Positions 16,992 through 26,913 are shown, numbered from the stretch's first letter. The stretch: 64,000 nucleotides of DNA from Olivibacter sp. SDN3 (GCF_014334135.1 NZ_CP060497.1:5084001-5148000), one strand, 5' to 3'. Program-made: numbers and translations. The notes: generated by a model from the letters alone, not told the origin.

Positions 16992-18212
16992 ATGAAATCG
17001 CTATTTTCGACAATAATAAAGGATAGTTTTTCCCCAGTACTTAACGTTGTTAAATTGTTTAATAATGTTTTAAAAATAGCTACCATAGCTTCAATTCCCT
17101 TTTTAATTAGTAGTTGTACAAACGAAAATAACAACGACGCCGTGTTACCACCAGAAGAAGTTCCTGTTATAGAAGCCTCTTCAAGTATACAAACTATTTA
17201 CCAGGAATACCCGGCAACAATAGAGGGAACGAGTATCGTAGAGATCCGTCCGCAAATTGATGGGATCTTACAGCAAATTTATGTAGATGAGGGAGCAAAA
17301 GTCAGTAAGGGCCAGACGCTCTTTAAAATAGATGATAATCCTTATCGTGAAGAATTAAACAATGCGCTTGCAAATTTGCATGCGGCCGAAGCTGCTCTTG
17401 TAAATGCTCAATTAGAAGTGGAAAAAAAGACTAGGTTAGTGAACAACAAGGTATTGGCAGACTTTCAACTTAAAACAGCTGTTGCTGCGGAAAATGTTGC
17501 AAAAGCAAACCTCGAACAAGCCAAAGCGGGTGTGGCCAGTGCTAAAATTAATTTAAGTTACACGGTCATCAAAGCACCAGTAGACGGTTATATTGGCAGA
17601 TTATTAAAAAAACAGGGAAGTATAATAAGTCCAACTGATGCCTCGGCGCTTACACAATTAACCGATACACATGAATTACATGTATACTTTTCATTGGGTG
17701 AGAACGATTTTGTCAGTTTTAAAAATCAACATGAAGGCAGTACACTGGACGAAAAACTACAAAAACTGCCTCCTGTTACCTTACTCTTATCTGATAGGTC
17801 TCCCTATCCACAATCAGGAAAAATTGATATGATCGATGGGCAATTTGATAAAAACACCGGATCAATTACCCTACGGGCAACCTTCCCAAATAAAGAAGGA
17901 CTATTACGCTCCGGAAACACCGGAAAAATACAGTTAGGGAAACAGTATGAAAGCGTACTGGTTATTCCGCAAATGGCCACAGTAGAAATGCAAGATAAAA
18001 TCTTTGTATACACTGTAGGGGACAGCAATAAGGTGAGTAGGAAACCAATTCAAATTGTAGGTAAAAGCGATGCAAACTATTTAGTAAAAGAGGGAATAAA
18101 AGAAGGCGATTTTATTATTTATAAAGGAATGGATCTCTTACAGGAAGATCAAGTCATTGCCCCTCAAAAAGTATCACTAGACAGCCTCACATTGACAGCA
18201 TTTAACAAATAG
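16992..18212 (+). CDS. RND efflux periplasmic adaptor lipoprotein (AcrA/MexA family)
   Basis: The 406-residue membrane-fusion protein has a long N-terminal export segment ending in the lipobox LISSC (lipidated Cys about 42). The lipoyl halves flank an alpha-hairpin (about residues 125-190, alanine-rich, AANLHAAEAALVNAQ-type heptads) and a beta-barrel domain follows. It links the inner-membrane pump to the TolC-like channel. The export segment is longer than usual, so an internal start is possible. It is followed after 6 bp by the permease gene and is the first gene of the pump operon. Confidence 0.92.
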   Translation: MKSLFSTIIKDSFSPVLNVVKLFNNVLKIATIASIPFLISSCTNENNNDAVLPPEEVPVIEASSSIQTIYQEYPATIEGTSIVEIRPQIDGILQQIYVDEGAKVSKGQTLFKIDDNPYREELNNALANLHAAEAALVNAQLEVEKKTRLVNNKVLADFQLKTAVAAENVAKANLEQAKAGVASAKINLSYTVIKAPVDGYIGRLLKKQGSIISPTDASALTQLTDTHELHVYFSLGENDFVSFKNQHEGSTLDEKLQKLPPVTLLLSDRSPYPQSGKIDMIDGQFDKNTGSITLRATFPNKEGLLRSGNTGKIQLGKQYESVLVIPQMATVEMQDKIFVYTVGDSNKVSRKPIQIVGKSDANYLVKEGIKEGDFIIYKGMDLLQEDQVIAPQKVSLDSLTLTAFNK

Positions 18213-18218
18213 GAAATC

Positions 18219-21200
18219 ATGTTAAAAAGATTTATTGAAAGACCGGTATTAGCCACTGTTATATCTATATTGCTTGTTATACTTGGTGTGTTGGGTATTA
18301 TAAAATTACCTTTGCAGCAATTCCCCGATATTGCCCCACCTGCTGTTCGGGTTATGGCACTCTATCCAGGCGCTAACGCCGAAACGGTTATCCGTGCCGT
18401 AGCCCCCTCATTAGAGGAATCTATCAATGGTGTAGAGAATATGACGTATATGAGCTCTACAGCAAGCAATGATGGGTCCTTAATGATTACGGTATATTTT
18501 AAATTAGGTACCGATCCAGATCAGGCGGCAGTAAATGTGCAAAATAGAGTTGCACAGGCTACCAATCAGCTGCCCGCTGAGGTAGTACAGGCTGGTATTA
18601 CTACCGAGAAGCAGCAAAACAGCTTGATTATGGTACTAGACCTCTATACGGAAGACGAGAATGCCTATGATCAAACGTTTATGGCTAATTATGCACAAAT
18701 CAATATTATTCCAGAACTTAAAAGAATACCCGGAGTTGGTCAGGCCATTATATTTGGAGGTAGCAAGGACTACTCCATGCGCGTCTGGTTAGACCCCAAC
18801 CAAATGGCGACCTATAAACTTACGCCTAATGAAGTAATGGCGGCCATACAAGATAAAAATGTCGAGGCTGCGCCAGGTAAATTTGGAGAAAGCAGCAAGG
18901 AAGCATTTGAGTTTATTATTAAGTACAAAGGAAAACTTAATGAGCCGTTGGACTACGAAAATATTATCCTTCGATCAAACGCCGATGGATCGGTATTACG
19001 GCTAAAAGACGTGGCCAAAATCGAGCTTGGGTCGTATACTTATGCCAGTCATACCAGAATTGATGGCAAGGCAGGTCTTAACATTGGTGTTATGCAATTA
19101 GCAGGCTCCAACGCTAATGAAATTCAGATAGGGATTCAGGATTTCATGGAAAAAGCAGAAAAAAGTTTTCCAAAAGGTGTAAAATATCTAGTGCTATACA
19201 ATACGAAAGACGCGCTAGATCAATCCATCGACCAAGTGAAACATACACTTATCGAAGCCTTCATTTTGGTGTTTTTGGTAGTTTTTATTTTCCTACAGGA
19301 CTTCAGATCAACTCTTATTCCAGCTATTGCAGTGCCTGTTGCTATCATTGGAACGTTCTTCTTTATGCAGTTATTTGGTTTCTCCATTAATTTACTGACC
19401 CTTTTCGCTTTGGTGTTGGCGATTGGAATTGTGGTAGACGATGCCATCGTAGTGGTAGAAGCCGTCCATGCAAAAATGGAGCATCAAAAACTCCCACCAA
19501 GAGTGGCAACTACCTCCGCTATGGGTGAAATTACCGGCGCTATTATATCCATTACTCTGGTGATGTCGGCCGTGTTCCTACCGATAGGTTTTATGGAAGG
19601 ATCAACCGGTGTATTTTATAGACAGTTTGCTTTTACCTTGGCAATAGCCATTGTGCTTTCTGCAATCAACGCGTTAACACTTAGCCCAGCCCTGTGTGCT
19701 TTATTCTTAAAAGAGGTCAACCATGAAGGACAAACTACAAGATCGTTGAGTTTCAAAGAAAAGTTCTTTGCTGGCTTTAACTCGGGTTTCAGTAAATTGA
19801 CCAATAATTATTTAGGTGGGCTCCGTTTTTTGATTCGGTTTAAATGGTTTAGTATTGCGGCTTTAGCCTTAGTTTTAGTGACCACTATTTTAATGGTCAG
19901 AAAAACGCCTACCGGCTTTATACCTTCAGAAGATCAAGGCTTTATTGCTATATCACTTTCTATGCCTCTTGGTGCCTCTTTGGAACGTACTACGAACGCG
20001 TTAAAAGAAGCTGAACAACAGTTACAAAATGCACCATTTACAAAAACGCTTAATATACTTTCTGGTTTCAACATTCTGATAGAAGCCACCAGTCCTTCTG
20101 CCGGTGTCGCGTTTATATTACTTAAACCGCACAATGAAAGAGGCGAGATAAAAGACATCAACGAAATAATGAATGTTGTAAGTGAGAAACTCACCTCTAT
20201 TAAAGGGGCCAATTTCTTTGTCTTTACCTTTCCTACTGTTCCCGGATTCAGCAATGTTGATGGTTTGGACATGGTATTACAAGATCGTACCGGAGGGAAA
20301 TTGGACAAATTTGATCAAGTTGGCCAGACTTTTTTAGCAGAATTAATGAATCGTCCTGAAATACAAGTAGCTTTTACCACCTTTAGAGCGGATTATCCAC
20401 AATACGAACTGGAAGTGGACGATGTTAAGGCAGAACAACTAAGTGTAAGCACGAAGGATATTTTGCAAACCATGCAGGCCTATTTCGGGAGTGCGCAGGC
20501 ATCAGATTTCAATCGCTTCGGAAAATACTATCGGGTGATGGTGCAAGCCAACAAAATAGATAGAACAGAACCTTCTTCCATGGATGGCGTGTATGTAAAA
20601 AATAAACTTGGAGAAATGGTTCCTATCAACACCCTAGTAACGCTGAAACGTGTTTATGGTCCGGAAACCGTTTCCAGGTACAATCTTTTTAATTCCATAG
20701 GCATCAATGCCATACCAACACCAGGGCACAGTTCGGGTGATGCAATCCAAGCGGTTGAACAGGTAGCTGAACGATTCCTTCCAACTGGTTTCTCCTACGA
20801 ATTTTCAGGTATGACCAAGGAAGAAATTACCTCCGGGGGGCAATCGACAGTTATTTTTATATTATGCCTGATTTTTGTTTATTTTCTGTTAGCCGCACAA
20901 TATGAAAGCTACATATTGCCCTTGGCCGTAATACTTTCTATACCAACGGGTGTATTTGGCGTATTTGTGGCCATCGGTTTAACAGGCATTGAAAACAATA
21001 TTTATGTACAGGTTGCGCTGGTAATGCTTATTGGCTTGCTTGCCAAAAACGCTATTTTAATCGTTGAGTTCGCCGTACAAAGAAGAAAAAATGGACTGTC
21101 TATCCGATCGGCTGCATTGGAGGCGGCTCAGCTAAGATTAAGGCCTATTATTATGACATCACTGGCCTTCGTAGTTGGACTGATCCCGATGATGAGCGCT

Positions 21201-21422
21201 AACGGACCTTCGGCACAAGGCAATCATTCCATCAGTATAGGCGCAGCTGGAGGCATGTTATCTGGCGTTATTCTTGGGTTATTTATCATACCGGTACTTT
21301 ACATTATATTTCAATATTTGCAGGAAAAAGTATCTGGTACACCTAAGCCCCTTAACCACTCAACGAACAACAATGTGTCGGTACAACAATTAAGCGAAGC
21401 CGAAACGATTCAATTAAGCTAA
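18219..21422 (+). CDS. RND multidrug efflux permease (AcrB/MexB, HAE1 family)
   Basis: The 1067-residue proton-driven pump has 12 transmembrane segments and two large periplasmic loops. Family marks are the N-terminus FIERPVLATVI, the proton-relay aspartates in IVVDDAIVV (about residues 406-407, TM4), GASLERT and NAILIVEFA in the second half. The length is normal for HAE1. It sits between adaptor and channel genes, giving a complete tripartite system under the TetR regulator. The substrate range (drugs, detergents or plant phenolics) cannot be read from the sequence. The charged tail after TM12 is somewhat long but unremarkable. Confidence 0.95.
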   Translation: MLKRFIERPVLATVISILLVILGVLGIIKLPLQQFPDIAPPAVRVMALYPGANAETVIRAVAPSLEESINGVENMTYMSSTASNDGSLMITVYFKLGTDPDQAAVNVQNRVAQATNQLPAEVVQAGITTEKQQNSLIMVLDLYTEDENAYDQTFMANYAQINIIPELKRIPGVGQAIIFGGSKDYSMRVWLDPNQMATYKLTPNEVMAAIQDKNVEAAPGKFGESSKEAFEFIIKYKGKLNEPLDYENIILRSNADGSVLRLKDVAKIELGSYTYASHTRIDGKAGLNIGVMQLAGSNANEIQIGIQDFMEKAEKSFPKGVKYLVLYNTKDALDQSIDQVKHTLIEAFILVFLVVFIFLQDFRSTLIPAIAVPVAIIGTFFFMQLFGFSINLLTLFALVLAIGIVVDDAIVVVEAVHAKMEHQKLPPRVATTSAMGEITGAIISITLVMSAVFLPIGFMEGSTGVFYRQFAFTLAIAIVLSAINALTLSPALCALFLKEVNHEGQTTRSLSFKEKFFAGFNSGFSKLTNNYLGGLRFLIRFKWFSIAALALVLVTTILMVRKTPTGFIPSEDQGFIAISLSMPLGASLERTTNALKEAEQQLQNAPFTKTLNILSGFNILIEATSPSAGVAFILLKPHNERGEIKDINEIMNVVSEKLTSIKGANFFVFTFPTVPGFSNVDGLDMVLQDRTGGKLDKFDQVGQTFLAELMNRPEIQVAFTTFRADYPQYELEVDDVKAEQLSVSTKDILQTMQAYFGSAQASDFNRFGKYYRVMVQANKIDRTEPSSMDGVYVKNKLGEMVPINTLVTLKRVYGPETVSRYNLFNSIGINAIPTPGHSSGDAIQAVEQVAERFLPTGFSYEFSGMTKEEITSGGQSTVIFILCLIFVYFLLAAQYESYILPLAVILSIPTGVFGVFVAIGLTGIENNIYVQVALVMLIGLLAKNAILIVEFAVQRRKNGLSIRSAALEAAQLRLRPIIMTSLAFVVGLIPMMSANGPSAQGNHSISIGAAGGMLSGVILGLFIIPVLYIIFQYLQEKVSGTPKPLNHSTNNNVSVQQLSEAETIQLS

Positions 21423-21451
21423 CGAAAACATCGCGCATTAAATAATAAAAA

Positions 21452-22870
21452 ATGAACATTAAATTTAATATCATAATAGTTTTAGTTTTGCAAGCACTAT
21501 TTTTTGCTTGCAAAACTACCGATAAAGTCCTAGAGGCCGAGGCGACCATTCCGAATAGTTTCCGTGGTGCCGAGACCAATCCATCAGACACTTCAACCCT
21601 AGCGTCTGTTCCTTGGCGCACGTTCTTTACCGACAGTAAACTTATTGATCTGATTGATACAGCGATCGCTAATAATTATGATCTTCAGATCGCCATAAAA
21701 AATATGGAAACTGCCCAGCTATTATTCAAACAAGCTAAGGCAGGTTATTACCCCGACCTTAATCTCCAAATAGCTGCGAATTCGTCTCGACCGTCCGATA
21801 ATAGCTTGAATGGTATAAGCTTAAATCAATTTCTGGGAACAACACATATAGAAGATTACACAACGGCGCTTGCACTATCGTGGGAAGCAGATGTTTGGGG
21901 TAAAATACGTAATCAAAAGGCAATTGCTCTTGCATCGTATTTACAATCCGAGGAAGCCAAAAAGGCTGTGCAGACCCAGCTCGTTTCAAGTATTGCCAAA
22001 GGCTATTACAACCTGTTAATGCTCAGGGAGCAATTGGACGTTGCCAAACAAAATCTGGCGCTTACTGACAGTACGCTCCATATCATCAAAGAGCAATACG
22101 ATGTTGGCGAAATAACGCTATTAGGACTGGAGCAGGCCGAGGCGCAACGTTTGGCCGCAGCTTCTTTGGTTCCAGAATTTGAACAACGTATAGCTACACA
22201 GGAAAATGCGATCCAGCTCTTAACCGGAAAATTTCCCAGTGAAATAACACCAATTAGTAGTTTGAATCGTGTTATACTTCCAGAAAAACTTACTGCTGGC
22301 GTTCCATCTGCCTTATTGAGCAGAAGGCCTGATGTAAAGAGTGCCGAAATAGGTGTTTTAGCCTCAAACGCGCAGACACGGTTAGCACAGGCCAATATGT
22401 ACCCGTCTTTGACTATAACAGCGCAATCGGGGGTTAACGCCTTTACCGCCAGCAATTGGTTTAATGTACCAGCATCCCTATTCGGTATGGTGGCAGGCAG
22501 TATTACACAACCGATTTTGCAACGTCGTCAACTTAAAACGCAACATGAAACCGCAAAAATAGAACAAGAGAAATCGGTTATAAAATTTAAACAATCTGTA
22601 TTAACTGCAGTTGGAGAAGTTTCCGATGCGCTAATTGCTATTGATAAACTTGAGCAAAGAGAATCCATTGCTTTAAACCGTACCACACGCTTACAAAATG
22701 CTATTAATCATGCTGGACTATTATTTGAAACCGGTATGGCTAATTATCTGGAAATCATCACCGCCCAAGAAAATGTCTTGCAAAGCGAACTGGAATTGGC
22801 AGGCATTAAAAAAGCACAACTAGACGCCTTGGTAGACCTTTATCGTTCATTAGGTGGGGGGTGGGAATAG
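21452..22870 (+). CDS. Outer-membrane efflux channel lipoprotein (TolC/OprM/NodT family)
   Basis: The 472-residue protein has a signal peptide and lipobox (LFFAC, Cys about 20). Two repeated coiled-coil halves carry family stretches such as LALSWEADVWGKIRNQ, LLSRRPDVKSAE and NYLEIITAQENVL. Trimers form the outer-membrane exit duct for the adjacent AcrAB-type pump. It starts 29 bp after the permease stop. A T-rich run right after its stop (22871 onward) may help end the operon transcript. Confidence 0.93.
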   Translation: MNIKFNIIIVLVLQALFFACKTTDKVLEAEATIPNSFRGAETNPSDTSTLASVPWRTFFTDSKLIDLIDTAIANNYDLQIAIKNMETAQLLFKQAKAGYYPDLNLQIAANSSRPSDNSLNGISLNQFLGTTHIEDYTTALALSWEADVWGKIRNQKAIALASYLQSEEAKKAVQTQLVSSIAKGYYNLLMLREQLDVAKQNLALTDSTLHIIKEQYDVGEITLLGLEQAEAQRLAAASLVPEFEQRIATQENAIQLLTGKFPSEITPISSLNRVILPEKLTAGVPSALLSRRPDVKSAEIGVLASNAQTRLAQANMYPSLTITAQSGVNAFTASNWFNVPASLFGMVAGSITQPILQRRQLKTQHETAKIEQEKSVIKFKQSVLTAVGEVSDALIAIDKLEQRESIALNRTTRLQNAINHAGLLFETGMANYLEIITAQENVLQSELELAGIKKAQLDALVDLYRSLGGGWE

Positions 22871-22892
22871 GTTTTTTTTATAACAAATCATA

Positions 22893-22932
22893 ATAATAGT
22901 TGTTATCTCCAGAGATAAACAATTACTATTAT
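22893..22932 (+). promoter_or_regulatory. Bulged hairpin covering the start codon of the pterin dehydratase gene
   Basis: ATAATAGT-TGTT-ATCT pairs with AGAT-AACA-ACTATTAT, with small bulges and a CCAG loop. The right arm includes the AT of the ATG at 22931. As RNA it would sequester the translation start. As DNA it could be a dyad regulator site or part of the transcript end of the efflux operon. Confidence 0.4.
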
Positions 22933-23164
22933 GTGGAAAAAAGAAAACAACTGCCTACATAGACTTTTTGAGTTCAAAGATTTTGCCGAAGCATTTGCCT
23001 TTATGGTAAGAGTAGCCATGATAGCCGAATCCCATAATCATCATCCAAAGTGGACCAATGAATGGAATAAAGTCGAAATATGGCTTTCAACACATGACCA
23101 AGGCAATATTGTTACTGAAAAAGATAAAAGTTTAGCGGAAGCGATCGATAAAGTCGGAGGATAG
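22931..23164 (+). CDS. 4a-hydroxytetrahydrobiopterin dehydratase (pterin-4a-carbinolamine dehydratase)
   Basis: The 77-residue small enzyme carries the family motif ESHNHHPKWTNEWNKVEI followed by LSTHDQGNIVTEKD. The adjacent histidines and the THD histidine are the catalytic set. It regenerates the pterin cofactor after aromatic amino acid hydroxylation and can also be needed for molybdopterin-related chemistry. No hydroxylase gene is in the window. At 77 aa it is somewhat shorter than many homologues (90-110) because the N-terminal helix is abbreviated. It converges on the GNAT gene with 2 bp between stops. Confidence 0.88.
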   Translation: MWKKENNCLHRLFEFKDFAEAFAFMVRVAMIAESHNHHPKWTNEWNKVEIWLSTHDQGNIVTEKDKSLAEAIDKVGG

Positions 23165-23166
23165 GA

Positions 23167-23643
23167 CTAGCTATCCTCCAAATCAAGTGATAACCGTAAC
23201 ATATCACTATGCTGAAGACCGTCCTCTATTATTGGTTCTTTATATTTTTTTAGGAAAAAATCTTTTTCAATACCTGTTACCCGAAAACCTACTTTTTGAT
23301 AAAACTTTAATTGATAACCAAAAGTACCGGTTCCAAGTTCCAGTTTCTTTCCTCCCAATTGCTGCACCTTTTGCACAATAGCCGTCAGTAATTTGATACC
23401 CCAACCCTGCTTCTGAAATTTTTCATAAACGGCTATATTCATTAACTCATAATATCCATGATGTGCTTTCCTAACTATCGCTCCACCAACTGTTTCTCCG
23501 CCTCCATTAAAAGCCAGGTAACAAGCACTGCCTGGAAGATACTCATTAATCGCCTTCATACTGGGATCGGCAAGTAAAAACAAATCCCATGGGTAATCTG
23601 ATTCGATTTTGCTTAAATACAACGTTGACTTATTTTTACGCAT
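23167..23643 (-). CDS. GNAT-family N-acetyltransferase
   Basis: The 158-residue acetyltransferase has the acetyl-CoA-binding region in FQKQGWGIKLL (Q/R-x-x-G-x-G/A form, about residues 96-106) and the C-terminal LKFYQKVGFRVTGIEKDFF typical of the fold. The substrate is not inferable. It is followed in the same direction by the GT39/GtrA pair upstream (14 bp from the GT39 stop), so it is probably co-transcribed with those genes. Confidence 0.85.
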   Translation of the reverse strand: MRKNKSTLYLSKIESDYPWDLFLLADPSMKAINEYLPGSACYLAFNGGGETVGGAIVRKAHHGYYELMNIAVYEKFQKQGWGIKLLTAIVQKVQQLGGKKLELGTGTFGYQLKFYQKVGFRVTGIEKDFFLKKYKEPIIEDGLQHSDMLRLSLDLEDS

Positions 23644-23657
23644 GTAGCTAAAATATA

Positions 23658-25337
23658 CTATTTACTCACCTCTATCAAGGCATAGGACCCTAAGACGGTG
23701 GGTCTCGTTTTATAATACAGAAACTCTTTTTTTAACTTTGTTATATGAAAATGGTGAAATTCTTCAAGTAACCTTACCTTGAATACCTGCTGTAAATAAG
23801 CGATATGCTCCTTGGAAGTAAAAATCACCGTAGCAGATGTGTTATTATCCACTATTGCTGAAACATCGCTCACATACTTCACCTCCCCTGGCGCATAAAA
23901 ATCGAATGCGAAACTTTCAGCGCCGTAAACGAATGATGCATTTTTTGGTCGATGCTTTTTTAACCATAAGCCCGCTTCTCTACCTGATTCATACTTCAAC
24001 AATTGCGGATAAAAGAATCCATAGGCAAACAGCATAAAAACTATAGAAACCACACTACTTCTCCAGACAATCGACTGTACCAGTGAATGGCCCAGCTTAA
24101 AATAGGCCAATACGACAGTTGTTACAAGCAAGACTATTATCCAAGTGGTGTAGGCAAGTTTGAAAACAAAGAGCAAAGCAATTATTAGCGATATGATAGC
24201 GAAAAACACAAAATGCTGAACGGCAATCAATGTGCGTAATTTTCCATGATCAACATGCCCTAAATAAATTGCTGTTATAATAGAAAACTGCGGAATGATG
24301 ATGACTATGTAATGTGGTAATTGAAACTTCGATAGGGAGAATAATACAAAGGTTATCCCCGCACTTGCGGTTATCAACAGCATTTCGGGCACTCGTTTGC
24401 TCCTCAGTTTTTTTGCCAGACCACTTACTACAGCAATGATAAACAGCAGAGACCATGGTAAAAAGGCCCACAGCGTAGTATGCACGAAGAAAAACAGATC
24501 ACCCTTCCCTTTTATTGGTCCGGTATTAAAAAACCGCCCGAACTGGCTATCCCAAAAGAAGAATTTAAGGCCTGATACTCCTTGCCTATCAAAAACTAAT
24601 TTTTCTGGGTGTGAATCAAACTGCACATACAGCGTATACAATTCCGGAATTATAAAAACACCGACCAACGCGAGGGCTAACCACCACTTAGGTCGCAAAA
24701 ACTCCTTCCATTGCTTAGTTATCAACCAATAGCAGACAAATGCCCCTATAACTGGAATGAGTACAAAGATTCCCTTCACCATCACGGCGCAAGCTAAATA
24801 AAAAGAACCTGCAAGTATAGGGAAAAATCCTTGTCGCAGACCTTTATAATAATAATATATTCCGGCGAAAGTAAACGTACTTAGGTAAATTTCGGCACGC
24901 ACATCAAAGTTGGAAATGATAATATGAAACGCTGTTAAGTAGATAATAACAGCTATCAATGCTATTTTCCTTGAATAAATATGCTTTAAAAATTGATAGA
25001 TGTACCAACACCCGAGCCAGCTAATGAGCAAAGAAGGTAGTTTATAGGCAAAGTCATTGATTCCGAAAATTTTAAACGAGATAGCCGCCAACCAGAACGT
25101 TAAATGTGGTTTATCTAACCAATCCTGTCCTCTAACGTATAAGTTTATCCAATCATCCCTCAGAATCATATTTTTTGCTATTGATGCGTATAAAGCACCA
25201 TCCGGCTCCATAATACCACCAAACAACGAAAAAATACTAAAAAAAGCTACAACAACAATAAAAAACGTAAATTTCTTTTCTTCGTTGAACGGTTTGTAAG
25301 AATTGTTCATCCAAAATGACAGATGCCTATCACCCAT
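23658..25337 (-). CDS. GT39/ArnT-like membrane glycosyltransferase
   Basis: The polytopic inner-membrane protein of 559 aa belongs to the PMT_2/ArnT superfamily. After the first membrane segment it has the acidic catalytic loop EPDGALYASIAKNM (about residues 43-56) and DWLDKPHLTFWL (about 72-83), the conserved loops of enzymes that transfer a sugar from an undecaprenyl-phosphate donor to lipid A, glycan or protein. The ATG at 25337 overlaps the GtrA stop by 8 bp (ATGGGTGA), so the two are coupled; an ATG 27 bp further in is an alternative. The acceptor is unknown. Confidence 0.85.
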   Translation of the reverse strand: MGDRHLSFWMNNSYKPFNEEKKFTFFIVVVAFFSIFSLFGGIMEPDGALYASIAKNMILRDDWINLYVRGQDWLDKPHLTFWLAAISFKIFGINDFAYKLPSLLISWLGCWYIYQFLKHIYSRKIALIAVIIYLTAFHIIISNFDVRAEIYLSTFTFAGIYYYYKGLRQGFFPILAGSFYLACAVMVKGIFVLIPVIGAFVCYWLITKQWKEFLRPKWWLALALVGVFIIPELYTLYVQFDSHPEKLVFDRQGVSGLKFFFWDSQFGRFFNTGPIKGKGDLFFFVHTTLWAFLPWSLLFIIAVVSGLAKKLRSKRVPEMLLITASAGITFVLFSLSKFQLPHYIVIIIPQFSIITAIYLGHVDHGKLRTLIAVQHFVFFAIISLIIALLFVFKLAYTTWIIVLLVTTVVLAYFKLGHSLVQSIVWRSSVVSIVFMLFAYGFFYPQLLKYESGREAGLWLKKHRPKNASFVYGAESFAFDFYAPGEVKYVSDVSAIVDNNTSATVIFTSKEHIAYLQQVFKVRLLEEFHHFHITKLKKEFLYYKTRPTVLGSYALIEVSK

Positions 25338-25707
25338 GTTTTTTAAAGGTTATTATGTTATTTATATTATAATTCCATATAAAAACCAAAGCGATGGCTA
25401 TTAGTTTGCTTACATAGAAGTTTAAAGAGAAATAAGAGGTAAACAACAATAGGCACAACGTGTTTAACAGTAAACCTATCAAAGAAAAAGACACAAAAAA
25501 ACTAAATTGCTTCTTTGTGTCTTTTTTTCTATCGTTAAATGTCCATTTTTTATTAATATAGAAATTATTAACAACAGCTACCGTAAAACCGATTGCATTG
25601 GCTAAATAAGGATTTATTCCAACTTTTTCTTTGAAAAGCCAAGTAAACAAAAAATCAAGCACAAAACCTATGCCTCCAGTAATTGCAAACTTTATAATCT
25701 TAGCCAT
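25330..25707 (-). CDS. GtrA-family membrane protein (lipid-linked sugar flippase type)
   Basis: The 125-residue protein has four predicted membrane segments. It begins with FAITGGIGFVLDFLFTWLF and has the conserved VAVVNNFYINKKWTF loop (about residues 44-58). GtrA proteins are thought to flip polyprenyl-phosphate-linked sugars. The coupled downstream GT39 gene would then use the flipped donor, which explains the pairing. I chose the ATG at 25707; a TTG 21 bp upstream gives a longer but less typical N-terminus. Confidence 0.87.
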   Translation of the reverse strand: MAKIIKFAITGGIGFVLDFLFTWLFKEKVGINPYLANAIGFTVAVVNNFYINKKWTFNDRKKDTKKQFSFFVSFSLIGLLLNTLCLLLFTSYFSLNFYVSKLIAIALVFIWNYNINNIITFKKHG

Positions 25708-25869
25708 TTCTATGGTACAAAGAAACAACTTTATTAGAAATTATTAGCGCCTGATTAAATTTATATCCTGCAACCTACTTAAACTGACTTCAGAAAAGGA
25801 GATAGATTTTAAAGAGTCTTTTCTATTTGATGGCCTGTTTCTTAGCAAATTAGCTAAAAGAAATTTTGC

Positions 25870-25877
25870 TAATTTTG
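25870..25877 (+). promoter_or_regulatory. Candidate -7 promoter box for the GNAT gene
   Basis: TAATTTTG matches TAnnTTTG 20 bp before the ATG at 25897, which would give a very short leader. An inverted repeat TTAGCAAA/TTTTGCTAA lies immediately upstream and overlaps the box. No -33 box is clear. Confidence 0.35.
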
Positions 25878-25896
25878 TTATGGGAAAACACAGAAT

Positions 25897-26403
25897 ATGA
25901 TAAAAATTATCGACGGCACTAATGAACACATACCCACTATACAAGAGATAGCCTACAAAACATGGCCCATAACCTTTGTCAATATCTTGTCGGCTCGACA
26001 AATTGACTACATGTTACAAATGATGTACAGCGAAACTGCGCTACAACAACAGTTAGCAGACTTTGGTCATCGCTTTCTACTTGCTAAGAAGGGCGACAAC
26101 TTTTTAGGTTTCCTATCTTACGAAAGCTCCTATAAAGGCACAAATCATACTAAAATTCATAAAATCTATGTCTTACCTCAGACACAAGGAATGGGCATTG
26201 GGAAAAAATTAATGGAAACGGCAGAAACTATTGCTATAAAAAAAGGCAACGATGAGTTACGACTGAATGTCAACAGATTCAATGAAGCTGAGCTCTTCTA
26301 TACCCGAATTGGTTTTGCAACAATAGGTTTCGAAAATATTGATATCGGATCAGGATTCTTAATGGAGGATAAAATAATGGTTAAAAAATTATTCCTAACT
26401 TAA
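25897..26403 (+). CDS. GNAT-family N-acetyltransferase
   Basis: The 168-residue protein has the fold's acetyl-CoA site in LPQTQGMGIGKKLM (about residues 92-105). The core strand HKIYVL precedes it and the C-terminal NRFNEAELFYTRIGFATIG motif follows. The N-terminus (YKTWPITFVNILS) resembles acetyltransferases related to ribosomal-protein or small-molecule modifiers, but the substrate is unknown. It ends 9 bp inside the convergent cupin gene, so the two stops overlap. Confidence 0.87.
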   Translation: MIKIIDGTNEHIPTIQEIAYKTWPITFVNILSARQIDYMLQMMYSETALQQQLADFGHRFLLAKKGDNFLGFLSYESSYKGTNHTKIHKIYVLPQTQGMGIGKKLMETAETIAIKKGNDELRLNVNRFNEAELFYTRIGFATIGFENIDIGSGFLMEDKIMVKKLFLT

Positions 26404-26721
26404 AAAGTCTTCTCTGATTGGTGAAAAAATATCGATTAACTCGCCTTCCTCTATACATACACATCCATGTAATACATTCGAAGGCATTAAACAGGAATCG
26501 CCTCTTTTTATAATTTTCTTCTGCGCTCCAATCGTGAACTCAAACACACCGCTTGCTACAAATGTTTGTTGTGTATGGAAATGTTGGTGTAGCTCTCCCA
26601 CTGCGCCTTTCTCAAACCTGACCTTTACCATCATTAATTGGTCGTTGAAGCTCATGATTTTTCTCCTTAGGCCACCACCTAAATCTGTCCATCCAGTTTC
26701 ATTATCTAAATAAAACATCAT
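26395..26721 (-). CDS. Small cupin protein, KdgF-like (unsaturated uronate ring-opening)
   Basis: The 108-residue single-domain cupin has the metal-binding motif HQHFHTQQTFVASGVFEF (about residues 45-62) and a second motif around PSNVLHGCVCIEEGEL. The order of motifs and the terminal DIFSPIREDFL match KdgF, which turns the 4,5-unsaturated uronate released from pectin, alginate or other lyase products into its linear keto form. A GH88 unsaturated-glucuronyl hydrolase is encoded at 57789-59003 in the same window, consistent with this role, but the two are far apart. Starts at 26721 or 26718 (ATGATG). Confidence 0.78.
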   Translation of the reverse strand: MMFYLDNETGWTDLGGGLRRKIMSFNDQLMMVKVRFEKGAVGELHQHFHTQQTFVASGVFEFTIGAQKKIIKRGDSCLMPSNVLHGCVCIEEGELIDIFSPIREDFLS

Positions 26722-26913
26722 ATACTTTTTGTTAAATCTGGATTATGTATCAGGATTCGTGATAGACGCTAAAAAACAAGAAAATCTGGTTGTTCGGAGA
26801 CTGAAGCATAGCGGCGCTACGGTATGGTCGAAAACAACAATTGGCTGATTTTGAAATTTGTTAACGCATAATAGAAAGTCTAATGCATAATCTGGGTTAA
26901 ATATAAAAATTAG

